Assembly: GCA_951812925.1 (NCBI GenBank) | Contig: OX638370.1 | Location: 6,038,001 to 6,102,000 of the forward strand | Reading direction: 5' to 3' | DNA: 64,000 nucleotides | DNA from: Calliopum simillimum | Taxonomy: Eukaryota > Arthropoda > Insecta > Diptera > Lauxaniidae | Shown: piece by piece, positions 45,965 through 57,155 of the stretch | How the letters are laid out: each line of letters begins with the position of its first letter | Numbering within the stretch: position 1 is the first letter of the stretch | The notes under the pieces: generated by a model | The model's input: only the letters and a program-made list of their open reading frames with translations | Databases searched by the model: none | What the model was told of the DNA's origin: nothing | Position numbers and translations under genes: made by a program

Positions 45965-46192
45965 TAGTCGGTCATAGATGTTTTTCCTCTTGTAAGCTTG
46001 TATATTCTAAGCTTTGACTATAAAGCCCTCGTGTGATCTTTGGAAAAATTCAACTGAAATGAGTATATTAGTTTCATAGAATGTACCCATGAGTATTTTC
46101 GAACAAAAGATAGTAAAATGAATAATTTTGAGAGCAGTAGTGCTATCGAATATACTCATGAATAGTCACGTACATAAATACCATGCACACTA
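45965..46192. other. Short intergenic spacer
   Basis: Nothing recognised. Confidence 0.4.
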
Positions 46193-46560
46193 ATCGATGG
46201 GAAAAGGTCGAAAATATATTTTGGACATGTTTTTCGTTCTCTCAAAGATCCCATTTTTGTATTGTAAAAAGTTTTTTTTTTTGCTCCAATCAATACGGAA
46301 AGGTCGAATAGTATATATTCTGGACATGACCAGAGGTATCTCAGGGACAGTTTTGGTCCGATTTCAGTTTTTTTGGTCCAATCGATGCGGAAAGGTCGAA
46401 TAGTATATATTTTGGACATGACCTAATGTATCTCTGGGACCGTTATGATCCGATATTAGTAAACATATTTTATTGCTCCAATCGATGAGGAAATGTTGAA
46501 AATATAATTTAAACATGACCAAAGGTGTCTCCGACCTCTTTAAGAAACCGTTTCGGACTC
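46193..46560. repeat. Four-copy about 95-bp tandem repeat
   Basis: Units start at about 46193, 46289, 46380 and 46481 with ATCGATG.GGAAAGGTCGAA, then TATATATT.TGGACATGACC, GTATCTC.GGGAC and GGTCCGAT. Spacing is 96, 91 and 101 bp. Confidence 0.8.
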
Positions 46561-46571
46561 GTTTTTTTTTT

Positions 46572-46703
46572 AAATTCATTCCTTTTCATTCATTCATTCA
46601 TTCATTCTTTTATTCATTCATTTATTTATTCATTCATTCATTCATTCATTCATTCATTCATTCATTCATTCACTCATTCATTCATTCATTCATTCATTCA
46701 TTC
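46572..46703. repeat. (ATTC)n microsatellite
   Basis: About 130 bp of nearly pure CATT/ATTC tetranucleotide with a few interruptions. It is open in several frames, which is not meaningful. Confidence 0.95.
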
Positions 46704-46825
46704 ATATTAATGTCATGAACTCTACTGAAGTAAGTACATAGTATGCAATAGTGTCACAAACGTGTTATGCTTGGCATGGAATAGCTGTCAGCTTTTGTTA
46801 AAAAGTATAAGTAATATGATAATTC

Positions 46826-46952
46826 GATGAGATTATCTTGTCAAAGTCAATTAACTAATTAATTACAATCTAATAGGTCAAACAAGTAAAGTCGACAATA
46901 TTCATTCGATTGAACATAACTAATAAAATAAGTTTTTACTTCTTCCTTAACC
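46826..46952 (+). promoter_or_regulatory. Conserved upstream block of Gr-C
   Basis: Shares GATTAT.T.GTCAAA, CAACTAATTAATTA, TTCATTC.ATTGAACATAA and CCTTAACCATG with the region before Gr-D (51541-51681), with indels. This is probably the promoter and 5' UTR retained after the C/D duplication. Confidence 0.5.
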
Positions 46953-48222
46953 ATGAAGGAACCTATACAGTTTAGAAAACGGCTCATAACATTTGTAACA
47001 TTTACGTATACGATATTAAATGGTTGCTTAAGCAATTACATCAGTGTCTTGGATTGGAGTGTGAAAAAGGCCTGGTACTTTAAAGTTTACGCCATAATAC
47101 ATAATTTGCTGATGCTTATGCTGTTACCACAACATATAAAATTTGGCTTGAATTACGTAAGTCTTTTCGAAACAAATCAACTATTCGGATATACTGTGGC
47201 CGCCATGGGATCCGTATTGAACTGTATTGTTGGCTTAGCAATATTCTTACGTTGGCAACGTGAATCCCGCCTAATTACGTTATCGTATAAGTTTCGGACG
47301 ATTTTGAACATGGAAAATACACGCGTCCAATTAACGTCAAAGCAAAATCGCTATTTGGATGCATTATTTTATTCTAAGGTATTACTACTGCTTGCTCAGA
47401 CTGCATTGCAATGTATAGATTCATTAATTATTCTCATACCCTTAAAACGTAATGTACTTTTGATCGGTTTCTATATGGTAAATATCACAAATATTGTAAA
47501 TGGTGTCACATTTCATTATGTGGCTGCACTGCTATTTATTTGTAAATGTGCGCATAGCAACAATATGCGACTTCAAGAGATTTTGTTGAGTCTGGAAAAG
47601 GGTAGCAGCAGCAACAGTCTGATGTTAACCAAATTCAATACGTTAGCACTTAACCATATTGAACTTATGCGTCTGTTGAGTTACACCAATGAAACTTTTA
47701 AATACAATAATTCTTGCATGTTAATGAGTTACTTCGTGAGTGTCGTTGTTTCAGGATACTTAAATGTTATTTTCACATTAAGCTATTTTATGAACGGCAA
47801 CCTAATGGCACTGCTAGCAGGTAGCTTTTGTGTGCTGACAGCACTAGATATGTTCTTGCTAAGTGCTGTTTATGAGAAAGTCTTACAGCTCTTTTCGGAA
47901 ACATCATTTGTGCTTAAACAGTCAACGGAATTGTCGAGTACTAGCAAGTATATGAGACAAAATGTAAGTACATTTGATTGATATTTTATATAAGAATATA
48001 CATACTTAGATATTGTAGATTTAAAACCAAATTTTTATTTAATTTCAGTGCGAAAAACTCAGCTTGCGTCTTGCTTGTGATAAAGTCAAATTTAATCATT
48101 TTGGCATGTTTCATATAAATCGGAGAAAATTATTTTCTATAATTTCGAGCATACAATTATACACAATTTTTTTAATACAAGCTGATTATAGAAATATTGA
48201 TAAATTAAGAATTCATGTTTAG
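46953..48222 (+). CDS. Gustatory receptor Gr-C (Gr22-like), intact
   Basis: A 394-residue receptor of the insect Gr (7tm_7) family. Exon 1 is 46953-47963 (337 codons), the intron 47964-48048 (GTAAGT...TTTCAG, phase 0) and exon 2 48049-48222 (57 codons plus TAG). Hydrophobic segments lie at about 11-31, 44-65, 79-99, 138-161, 168-197, 254-277, 284-306 and 365-381. The last contains LYTIFLIQADYRNI, the family's C-terminal TYxxxxxQF region in degenerate form. Exon 2 begins CEKLSLRLACDK and has FNHFGMFHINRR, comparable to the (L/M)F.(I/V)N motif of Gr22 proteins. Start: ATG in CCTTAACCATG, shared with Gr-D. Membrane protein of gustatory neurons; ligand unknown. Compared with Gr-D the stop has shifted: AAATTATGA there is AAATTAAGA here, adding RIHV. 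A foldback-like element begins seven bases after the stop. Confidence 0.92.
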
Positions 48223-48228
48223 ATGAAC

Positions 48229-51200
48229 TTATGGGTGATCCTTCAAAAAATGTACCATTCAATGTCACGGCTCTCAAACTATGATTGAGCTTAAAATTCG
48301 ATATATTCCTCTATACGAATAGCTTTAAAAAAAAATAGTCATAACATAACGTGTTAAAAAGTCATTCTCCGTCCTGACCCTAACCGCTGTTTAGTGTACT
48401 TAAGACAAAAAACTCGATTTTGCAGAAAATACGTTTGTGGTATTCATTTGCTCAGATTTTCTTATTCTACTGTAGATTTTTTAAATATTGAGTACAACGA
48501 GAAAGAGGAGACTCAGTTCTTTTTCAGCTCAGTTAGTTTTGTTTTTTCGATGGTGAGTGTTAGTGCGTTTTTACTTTTTTTTTAAGTTAAAAAACTTTGT
48601 AAAGAACGCAAGTGTGCGTCATTCTCCACGTAAGTTTTTCTATATTACTAAACATATTCATTTATCTTTATATAATTGAATCAATAAACAATTAGAGGAC
48701 TATCTACCAATTTCAAAATATTTTAAAATAAATGCTATTTTCATTTTGATACTACTGTTTTTACAACATTATGTCATTCTCCATTTAGTCATTCTCCGCA
48801 TAGAAATTCTCCACCTGGTTTTCTTTTGTTTATTTTGCTTAAACTATTTATTTAAAAAATAAAAATCAAAATTTTGTAATAAAACACTTAAATAACCTTT
48901 TTTAAAATCCAACATATATTTTTAGGGTTGCCATCTGCTTATTTTTGCAAATCTTATATGATTCTTACTCTTTTTAGAACAAATTGAAATTTTCGGTTTC
49001 AGTAACACTCAGATGAACTTTTTTAAAACTGCACAAAAACTTTTGGTGTTGCCACTCGTTTTTTTTTTTTGTTAATTTTTCTTAAATCATTTATTTGAAA
49101 AAAAAATAAATTAAATTAGGTCTTAAGACACTTAAATAAACTTATCAAAAATCAGACATAATATTTTAGTGTTGCCACCTTTTCAAAAATCCAACATAGT
49201 ATTTTAGAGTAGCTAGCTGATTATTTTCGAAAATTTTATTAAATTTTTATATTTTTTGACTAAAATGAAATCGTTGTTTTCAGAATAGCTCAGATAAACT
49301 TTCTGAAATTGTACAACAACTTTTCAGAGTTTCAATCCGGTTTTTTGTTTTTGTAATTTTTAAACTATTATTTGTTAGTGTCTAAAAACGTAAGATGGAG
49401 ATGAAATATCTAGGAGTTATCCTAGATAAAAGTCTAGTTTGGAACAGTCTTCTATCATACATAATAAATAAAGCCTTAAGGATAACATACGCTTGCCAAA
49501 GGCTGTATGGTAAAATATGGGGACTACATCCAAAAATGATGGCATGGCCTTACAAAACCATCACTGCACCAATGATCACTTATGCTTCATTAGCATGGTG
49601 TCCAAAGGTAGACCAAGTAAAGGCTCAGAAGGAACTAAACAGGATCTTCAGAACAGCTTGCTTGGGTATCACAGGGGCACTAAGGACGTGCCCGACAGTA
49701 GCCCTAGGCATGCTTGCGGGACTCACTCCTCTTCACCTTATGGTTAACAAAGAAGCAGCTTGTGCGGCCCTCAGACTACCTCATTTACAATAACTTAAAG
49801 AAGGCAATCTACGGGACATGTCAAAATCCTGAATGTGTTCTGTCTTACAGTCTCTGATAAGTTATTTAAAAAGTTAGTTTTTTCCAGAAAAAAAAAGTGG
49901 TCATAAATGAACGCGCCGAATGGAGAAGGAAGGATATAAATATTATACAGGGCTGACAGTTGTGGCTCACTGATGAGTCCAAAACGGAAGATGGCAGCGC
50001 AGGAGCTGGAGTCGTGGGACCAAGATTCCAAAAAGCAGTTGCAATGGGAAAAACAGCTTCTATTTTTCAGGCGGAGGTCCTCGCTTTAGAGTTGTGTGCC
50101 AGAGAATGTCTAAGAAGGGGCACTTGCGGCACCGACACATACATTTACTCGGACAGCTAAGCGACTCTAAAATCACTAATGGCTTTTTCAATACACTCAA
50201 AGCTTGTCTGGGAGTGTTTTGAACTTCTTCAAGCCCTAGCCAGGAGGAACGACGTTACTCTTGTCTGGATACCAGGGCACGAAGGGCATGAGCGGCATGA
50301 GGGCAATGAAAGGGCTGAGTGCCTGGCTAAGAGATGGGCACTCAATTCTTTCACAGGCCCAGAACCCTTCTGCGGAGTGAACAATAGCTTTAAAAATAAC
50401 TTAATTCGGGAATCGGAAGAGAATAGCCTGATCACTGGAGAGCTCAGGAAGGCATACGACAAGCGAAAAGGTTAATCAGTCTACAAAATGTTAAGATAGA
50501 AGCTGTTTTAAATCTCAGCAGAAAAGATATTAAAACTTACAGTGAAATAATGACAGGTCACTGTAAACTCAATTATCACCTAAAAAAGATTTGCTTGGCA
50601 GACGATGATTCCTGTAGACTCTGCTTAGAGGACTTTGAAACAGAAGAGCATGTGCTATGTGCATGCCCTGCTGCGTTTGGACGTAGAATTAAGTACCTAG
50701 GTGCCGAGATTTTAGATCCAGATGACATAGGTAAAATAAATTCCATGGCAGTAACAAGATTTATAGATAGTCTGGAACTGTTTTGACAGGGAAAGAGGCT
50801 GTACAAAAGATCTTTCAGGTCGCAGTACAATCTAGAGCCTTTTAAATAATAATAGTAATAAAAACATAAGATATAAAACTAAACTTCGAAAACAACCATC
50901 TGGCAACTCTAAAAATTTATGTTGAAATTTTTTAAAGTTAATTTAAAAATTTCGCTATATATTTTTAATAAATAAAAATATTGTTTTAGCGAAACTTTAA
51001 TCAAATAACAAGGTGCAGAATTTTTATGCGAAGAATGACTAAGCGGAGAATGACAAAATGTTGTAAAAACAATAATATCACAATGAAAATGGTAAATAGT
51101 CGATGGAAAATTTATGTTCATTTTTTAAAAATGTTCCAGAAGTTAAGGTCAACATATTCTACAACTTCAATTAATAAAAAAAAGGTGAGGAAGAAAAGGC

Positions 51201-51232
51201 ATGTCTTGGAACATTTTTCGAAGATTTGCCCA
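48229..51232 (+). mobile_element. Foldback-like element E1 (interrupted by a LINE)
   Basis: Left part 48229-49389 and right part about 50836-51232, with a LINE fragment between them. Removing it leaves about 1.56 kb, the same length as E2 (54121-55664), to which E1 is similar in opposite orientation. The long left arm begins TTATGGGTGATCCTTCAAAA and contains GCAAGTGTGCGTCATTCT, GTTTTTACAACATTATGTCA, CATTCTCCGCATAGAAATTC and then GTTGCCA units. The short right arm is inverted (GGAGAATGACAAAATGTTGT, GGAACATTTTTCGAAGATTT). No own transposase. No target duplication is evident. Confidence 0.7.
49390..50835 (+). pseudogene. 5'-truncated LINE fragment with RNase H (I/LOA-like)
   Basis: Nested in E1. 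It holds the end of a reverse transcriptase (49395-49793: MEMKYLGVILDKSLVW, MITYASLAWCPK, RTACLGITGALRTCPT). A ribonuclease H domain follows (about 49958-50350: WLTDESK, FQAEVLALEL, YIYSDS*, LVWIPGHEG ... GNERAECLAKR). Last comes a C-terminal zinc-finger-like segment (50550-50786: CRLCLEDFETEEHVLCACPA). Lesions are frameshifts between the three parts, a stop after SDS (50158-50160), Gly-to-Glu in the TDGSK-type motif and Asp-to-Glu in NERAD. The 3' end runs into AAATAATAATAGTAATAAAA, like the TAA-repeat tails of I-type elements. RT followed by RNase H is typical of I and LOA groups. Confidence 0.82.
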
Positions 51233-51540
51233 AATATATTATAACACTTTGTGAAAATTTTTGTTTAAATATGAAAATTTTGTTTGCACTTTTTATTGCG
51301 TAAATGTCAAATAAAGCAATTTTCCTTTGCACCTTTCAATGATCAGTGCCATCTAGTGTAGGTTAATATTTTTCGGCTGAATGCGTTTTTGAGATAATCC
51401 AACGAAATTCAATGAAGTTATTTGTGATTTTTATTGCTGAACCTTCAAAAAGTAATAGTGATAATTTGAAGGCAAAATATTATTATTCTTTTGCAGTAAA
51501 ATTCAGCTTTTGTAAAATAGTTTAATTAACAAGATTCTCG
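51233..51540. other. Spacer before Gr-D
   Basis: Contains a short inverted R1-like fragment (GTTTTTGAGATAATCCAACG near 51386). Otherwise nothing recognised. Confidence 0.4.
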
Positions 51541-51681
51541 GATAAGATTATATCGTCAAACACATTCAAAGCCAATCAACTAATTAATTATCGTACTATA
51601 AAGTTGAACAAATTAATTCCAATAAAATGTTCATTCAATTGAACATAATTTATAGAATATATTTATATTTCTACCTTAACC
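51541..51681 (+). promoter_or_regulatory. Conserved upstream block of Gr-D
   Basis: Counterpart of 46826-46952. CAACTAATTAATTA and ATTGAACATAA are preserved, and the start-codon context CCTTAACCATG is identical. Confidence 0.5.
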
Positions 51682-52929
51682 ATGAAAGAACCTAAACAGT
51701 TTAGAAAACGGCTCATAACATTTGTAACATTTACGTATACGATATTAAATGGTTGCTTAAGCAATTACATCAGTGTCTTGGACTGGAGTGTGAAAAAGGC
51801 CTGGTACTTTAAAGTTTACGTCATAATACATAATTTGCTGATGCTTTTGCTGTTGCCAATATATATAGAATGTGGTATAAGGTTTATGAATGTTTTCAAC
51901 TCAAATCAACTATTCGTATACAACATGGTCGCTATGACAATAGTATTGAACTGTATTGTAGTCGTAGCGATACTTTTACGTTGGCAACGTGAAACTCGCC
52001 TTATAACATTGTCATGCAAATTTCGAATATTTTTAAACATGGACTATACACAAAGCCTACCAATGATGCCAAAACAAAATTGCTATATTGATGCATTACT
52101 ATATGCCAAGATATTACTGATGTTTGCTTTGACCGTACTACAAGGTGCAACCTCATTGAATGCCTACTTTACAACAGATCCGAATGGTCTCTTGCTCGGC
52201 TACTATATGATAAATATGACAACGGTTGTAAATGGTGTTACATTTCATTATATTGCTGCGCTGCTATTTATCTGTAAATATGTGCATGGCAATAATATGC
52301 AATTTCAAGATATTTTATTGAGGCTGCAAAAGGGTAGCAAGAGCAACAGTCTGGTTTTGACCAAATTCAATGCGTTAGCACTTAACCATATTGAACTTAA
52401 GCGTCTGTTGCGTGACACAAATGAAACTTTTAAATACAATAATTTTTGCATGTTAATGAGTTACTTTGTGAGTGTCGTTGTTTCAGGTTATATTACTATA
52501 CTCCTCTCGTTTAGCCATTTTATGGATAATACATATTTGTCAGTACATCTGATGACTTTTTTTAATGTGATAACTACACTAGATATGTTCTTATTATATG
52601 CTATATACGAGCATATCTTAAAAATTTTCTCAAAAACATCATTTGTGCTGAAACAGTTTACGGAATTGTCCAGTACATGCAGTTATCTAAGGCAAAATGT
52701 AAGTATGTTTGTCAAATGAATTGATATATAAATTAAAGAAGATGTTTTTTTTTTTTTTCAATTTCAGTGTGAAAACCTCTGCTTGTGTCTGGCTTGTGAT
52801 AAAGTCGAATTTAATCATTTTGGCATGTTTAGCATGAATCGAAGGAAATTGTTTTCTATGATTTCGAGCATACAATTATATATAACTTTTTTAGTGCAAG
52901 CTGATTACAGAAATATCGATAAATTATGA
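51682..52929 (+). CDS. Gustatory receptor Gr-D (Gr22-like), intact
   Basis: A 392-residue Gr family receptor and paralogue of Gr-C. Exon 1 is 51682-52698 (339 codons), the intron 52699-52767 (GTAAGT, T-rich tract, TTTCAG, phase 0) and exon 2 52768-52929 (53 codons plus TGA). The first 50 residues are almost identical to Gr-C (MKEP.QFRKRLITFVTFTYT...), then the two diverge, most strongly between about residues 55 and 170. Extracellular and pore-near loops probably lie there. Exon 2 reads CENLCLCLACDKVEFNHFGMF ... ITFLVQADYRNIDKL. The same hydrophobic segments as in Gr-C are visible. The gene lies between foldback-like elements E1 and E2, which are inverted relative to each other. No lesion seen, so it is presumed functional. 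Confidence 0.92.
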
Positions 52930-54120
52930 ATTTGTTTTGTATGCCTCATGATGTATTATAAATTCGTTTTTGTAGAATACTAACTATATATGAAAATATA
53001 TTGATAAATTTATATTGAACTTAATTGAACAGTCATTTTGCAGTTTTTCAATAACAGACACACTGTTAACATGGAAATTAATTGCATATGTTTTGGCTTT
53101 TTCCACTTACATATTTATATATTTTCATATTTAAACATGTATATAGCCTCTTCAAAGTTCACGCCGATGCGTGTTCGAGTTTTCATCGAAAGGATTTTAA
53201 AATTTTGACGAACCATATTGGTTCCAGTTATGCATGTTTCTTGCACCTCAAAATCCGACATGCATGCAGCCGAGGCAGGTGGAGTAACCACACTCTGGTG
53301 GGTACCACTTGGAGAGTTGTTTTCCATCGTTTTTCGATCCATGTTTCATTAGTATAATCTTCACAGCAACGCCCCACGCAGTAAGTTATAAGCTTAAAGT
53401 TGGGCTCTATGCTCCTCCTAAGAGTTAAAGGAGAATACATACAAACATATAGCCTCATCAGATCAGTTTTAGTTAATTCTTGTCAGAAACCACATTTGAA
53501 CTCTTGACTCCGGTTTTCTAATGAAAGAGAACGCGGTGCTTTACCAATTACTTAGGCTATTGCCAAGGATACATTTTTCTGTACAATAACGTCGTATGCA
53601 TAGATCATAAGCTCACTAGCGCCGTCTGTTGTGAAAAATTGCCAAATTGATTTCAGTTGGTACACACACTGGTTTTTAGATATGGTACGCTCGCTACAAT
53701 TATATTTATATTGTTGCGAAATTTACTCTTTGTCTTAAGTAGCTTGGCAATGTCACATTGCGACCTTCTTAAGCTTGCTCGTTCTGTGCGAAGTGCTTCA
53801 CCATTATTTGCAAAATGTGGCAGTCCTTTTATGTGGATCATTTCCAAATATCTTTGAAATCTGTATGCTTCATGCATGTACATAATAATTTGTTTGAATC
53901 CGTGTATTTTAGGAGAAGACTTACAATATATCTTGTATGACTCTAGCTGAGCTTGTTTTAATCCTTCTTTTGCTCACCTCTCACTGGACTCCTTTTGATA
54001 CTTCTCTTCGACACTTTTTTGGCGACACATTTCATTACATCCCGTTATAACACGCAAACTGTACAAGCTTTTTTGATGGAATTTTATAATAAGTATACAT
54101 TAAAAACGTAAGTATCATAT
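52930..54120. other. Intergenic downstream of Gr-D
   Basis: Slightly GC-richer patches at 53220-53420 and 53640-53860; the open frames there show no family features. Contains the tRNA-like segment at 53475-53575. Confidence 0.4.
53475..53575 (-). repeat. tRNA-like segment (SINE head or tRNA fossil)
   Basis: On the minus strand, GGCAATAGCCTAAGTAATTG followed by GTAAAGCACCGCGTTCTC gives an A box and D-arm-like sequence. About 35 bases later GAGTTCAAATG is a weak B box. The acceptor stem is not closed, so this is not a functional tRNA gene. Confidence 0.35.
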
Positions 54121-55664
54121 AGATGAATCTCCGAAAAATGTACAAAAACATGCCTTTTTTGTCCGCATCTATTTTTTTTTTACTTGAATGCAAAGAATAT
54201 GATGACCTAAGCCTCTGGAACATTTTTAAAAATTAACATAAACTTTCTATCTACTATCTATCAATTTCAACATTTTTAAAAAAAATTGCGATTTTCATTG
54301 TGATATTACTGTTTTTACAACATTTTGTCATTCTCCGTTTAGTCATTCTTCGCATACAAATTCTCCACCTGGTTATTTTTTTTAGTTTCGCTCAAACAAT
54401 ATATTTAAAATATTAAAATAACATTTTAGTCTCAACACGCTTAAATAAACTTTAGAAAAATCTTTAGGGTTGCCAGATGGTTGCTTTCGCCATTATAATT
54501 ACACACTTAAAAATAATAATGTAAATCGTTAAAAATTGATTGACGCTTAAATCATTAGAAATTCGTCAAACCGAAATTTGGTTTAAGCATAACTAACAAA
54601 AAACAAACCGGGTGGCAACCCTGAAATTTTTTTTTACAGTTTCAAAAAAGTTTATCTGAGCGGTTCTGAAACCAATAATTTCAATTTGGTCAAAAACAAT
54701 AAGTATTATGTAAGATTTTTGGAAATAACCAGATGGCAGCCCTGAAAATGTATGTTGGATTTTTGAAAAGTTTACTTAAGCGTCTTAAGATTTCATTTTA
54801 ATCATTATTTTTTAAAAAAATAGTTAAAGCTAAACTTACAAAAGAAATCTAGTTGGAGGGTTACTAAACGGAGAATGATGAAATGTTACAAAAAAACGAC
54901 AGAGATTGATGAAACGGAGAATGACTAAATGTTCTAAAAACGGTAATATCACAATGAAAACAGCAATTTTTTTAAAAAAAGTTGAAACTGGTTGACAGCC
55001 CCTGTAATTGCGTATTGTTTTACTTATATAAAGATCAAATAATAAGTTTAGTAATATGAAAAAAACTTATGCGAAGAATGACGCACACTTGCGTTTTTTT
55101 TAAAAATTTTTAAACTTTTAAAAAAAAAACCACACGAACACTCACTGTCCAAAAACCAAAACTGACTGAGCTGAAAATACACTGAATCTCCTCTTTCTCT
55201 ACACTTTCAGTTCTTTATTTTCACAATATTGAAAAAATTTACAGTTAGAATAAGAAAAACTAAGCAAAGATAGTCTAAATTGAGGGACCATGGAGTCGTA
55301 GTCAATTCTATATGAAAAATTTTTTTCGAAGAGTAAACACAGAAAAACAGTACCTGAAATTCTTATATATAGACAAATTTCGTATAATTTTTCTTTTTTT
55401 TTAATAACTACATAAGTATGCGAAACAAGCAAATTAAGTGCACTAAGAAGTGATTAAGGGCAGTACGGAGACTGACTTTTAACAGTTTATGTTATAATTT
55501 CATAGTAAAATATTAAAAATTATTTGTTTTTTTTTTTCAAGCAATTCGTATAGAAGCCCTGGTTAAGTATCTGTATTAAATAGTTAGAATATCAAATTTT
55601 AAATATAAACATGGTTTTGATCCCCGGAACATTGAATGGTACATTTTTTGAAGACTCACCCATA
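54121..55664 (-). mobile_element. Foldback-like element E2
   Basis: A 1.54-kb relative of E1 in opposite orientation. The short arm lies left (54121-about 54500: CTCCGAAAAATGTAC, ACATTTTGTCATTCTCCGTT, CATACAAATTCTCCACCTGG). The long arm lies right, inverted (GGGTGGCAACCCTGAAA, GAAGAATGACGCACACTTGC, ATTGAATGGTACATTTTTTG, ending ACTCACCCATAA). The long arm matches 48229-49389 over about 1.1 kb with many substitutions and indels. The interior carries the same GTTGCCA modules as 7861-8400. No coding frame. Confidence 0.7.
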
Positions 55665-57155
55665 AATACAAAACATTTGAGCATAATCATATAAATGCCT
55701 TACTTCGGATATGGTTATGTAGGCCCTTCGGTTTCCATCAGCCACTGATTCCTGACGTGCAATACCCATCTGAACATTGATGCAATACCATTATGATCCC
55801 TGTTGGTTTCTTTGGCATATTTTTTTCCTTAAATTTCCACTAAAAATTCGAAGAAAAAAATCTTTACAAAAATTGTAAAAATGTTGGTAATGCCTTTGAT
55901 TGATGAGTTCAACTGTCTGTATAAACATTTGTTTGTATGTGTTGTTAGTGTTCTCGTGTAAGATCAGTCATGTGTGCGGCGTATCGTTTTGAGTGTGTGT
56001 GCACGTTCATATGGGTGGGTCTATGAATGCACTTGGTGCACTTGTAGTGGAGTGTCTCTAAACACTTGCTGCACATTTATGCCATTGTTTTGCGGCCTAA
56101 ACTCTTCAATTTACTTGTTTTTGTTGCTGTTCTTGATGTTGCCAATGTTGCTTTTGTTGTTGTTGTTGTTTTTTATTACCGCTGTTATTGTTGTTGTTTC
56201 TGTTGTTGTTGTTCATCAAATGACAAATGTGGGTTTCGTCTGCTATTCCGATCTGTCTATCCGTTGGTTTGTTGTTGCTGTTGTTGTGGCTACTGCCGTT
56301 TTGTTTTTTTTTTTTTTTTTGTTGTCTGTACCACTGTCAACCAAAAGGACACTTGTACATGCACGAGAAGCATTCAAGCATACAATTTACAAAGGAAGGA
56401 TTGTTAAACGCAATACAGCAACAAACAAAAAGTGGAAGAAGAAAAAAAATTGAAAATGTGAAAAAAATCGACAAAACCACATGAACTAAAATTGTATGGC
56501 ATATAGGCGCAGCAGCGCACGGTGGGACAAAAATATTTAAGAGCAGCTGTGCTGAATTTTCGCTGCTTTTAAGCATTTATTCGATTATAAACAAAAAAAA
56601 ATTAGAACTTCGATATAAAAATTTGTGTTTCTGTCCCACTGTGCATTGTTCAAAATTGTACGAGCGTAAAGAATGATGGCTAAGAAACGAGAAAAAATTT
56701 GAAAACGGAAAATATGTGGGCAGTGCAGCACCATAAAAAGTGCAGCAACAACAAACAACACAGCAACTGGAGATGGAGTGAAAAAATACGTAAAATAGAA
56801 TGGCTATAACTTTTGCATGCCTCGGTTCAAGTCGGTAAAGTGATTTTTTTCTCCCTCACTGGATTTTTCTCTTATTTTTTTTTTTTTTTCGTTGGTCACA
56901 TGGCTATTTAGCTGCATATCCTTGTTTGTGTTTGTTTGGTTCAACACTGACCCCGCCCACACGTTTCTGCCACAAATAGTTCATATGTATGAGTGGTTTC
57001 GATTGTACGCCATTTGACAGCCGCCTGCATGTTTTGTTGAGTTTTATGTCACTCATAAGGTTTTTTCCATTTTTTCTTTCTCAGTGACCAAGTTTATGTT
57101 TTAGAAGGACTAAGGCTAAAACTTACAAAAAAAGAGTTTTTCTTAGAATGTTGAG
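55665..57155. other. Intergenic with (TTG)n tract
   Basis: A TTG/CAA trinucleotide-rich stretch at about 56110-56290 gives long open frames of Val/Leu/Cys that I do not regard as genes. Otherwise T-rich intergenic DNA. Confidence 0.45.

Noticed and set aside
46515..46718. Phe/Ile/His/Ser-rich open frames
   Set aside because: Translation of the ATTC microsatellite.
48229..55664. E1/E2 as terminal repeats of one 7.4-kb transposon carrying Gr-D
   Set aside because: Each of E1 and E2 already has both a long and a short arm and equal length, so two insertions explain the data better; no target duplication joins the outer ends.
55974..56453. 159-codon and overlapping open frames over the TTG tract
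   Set aside because: Generated by the (TTG)n repeat in several frames; residues follow the repeat, not a protein family.
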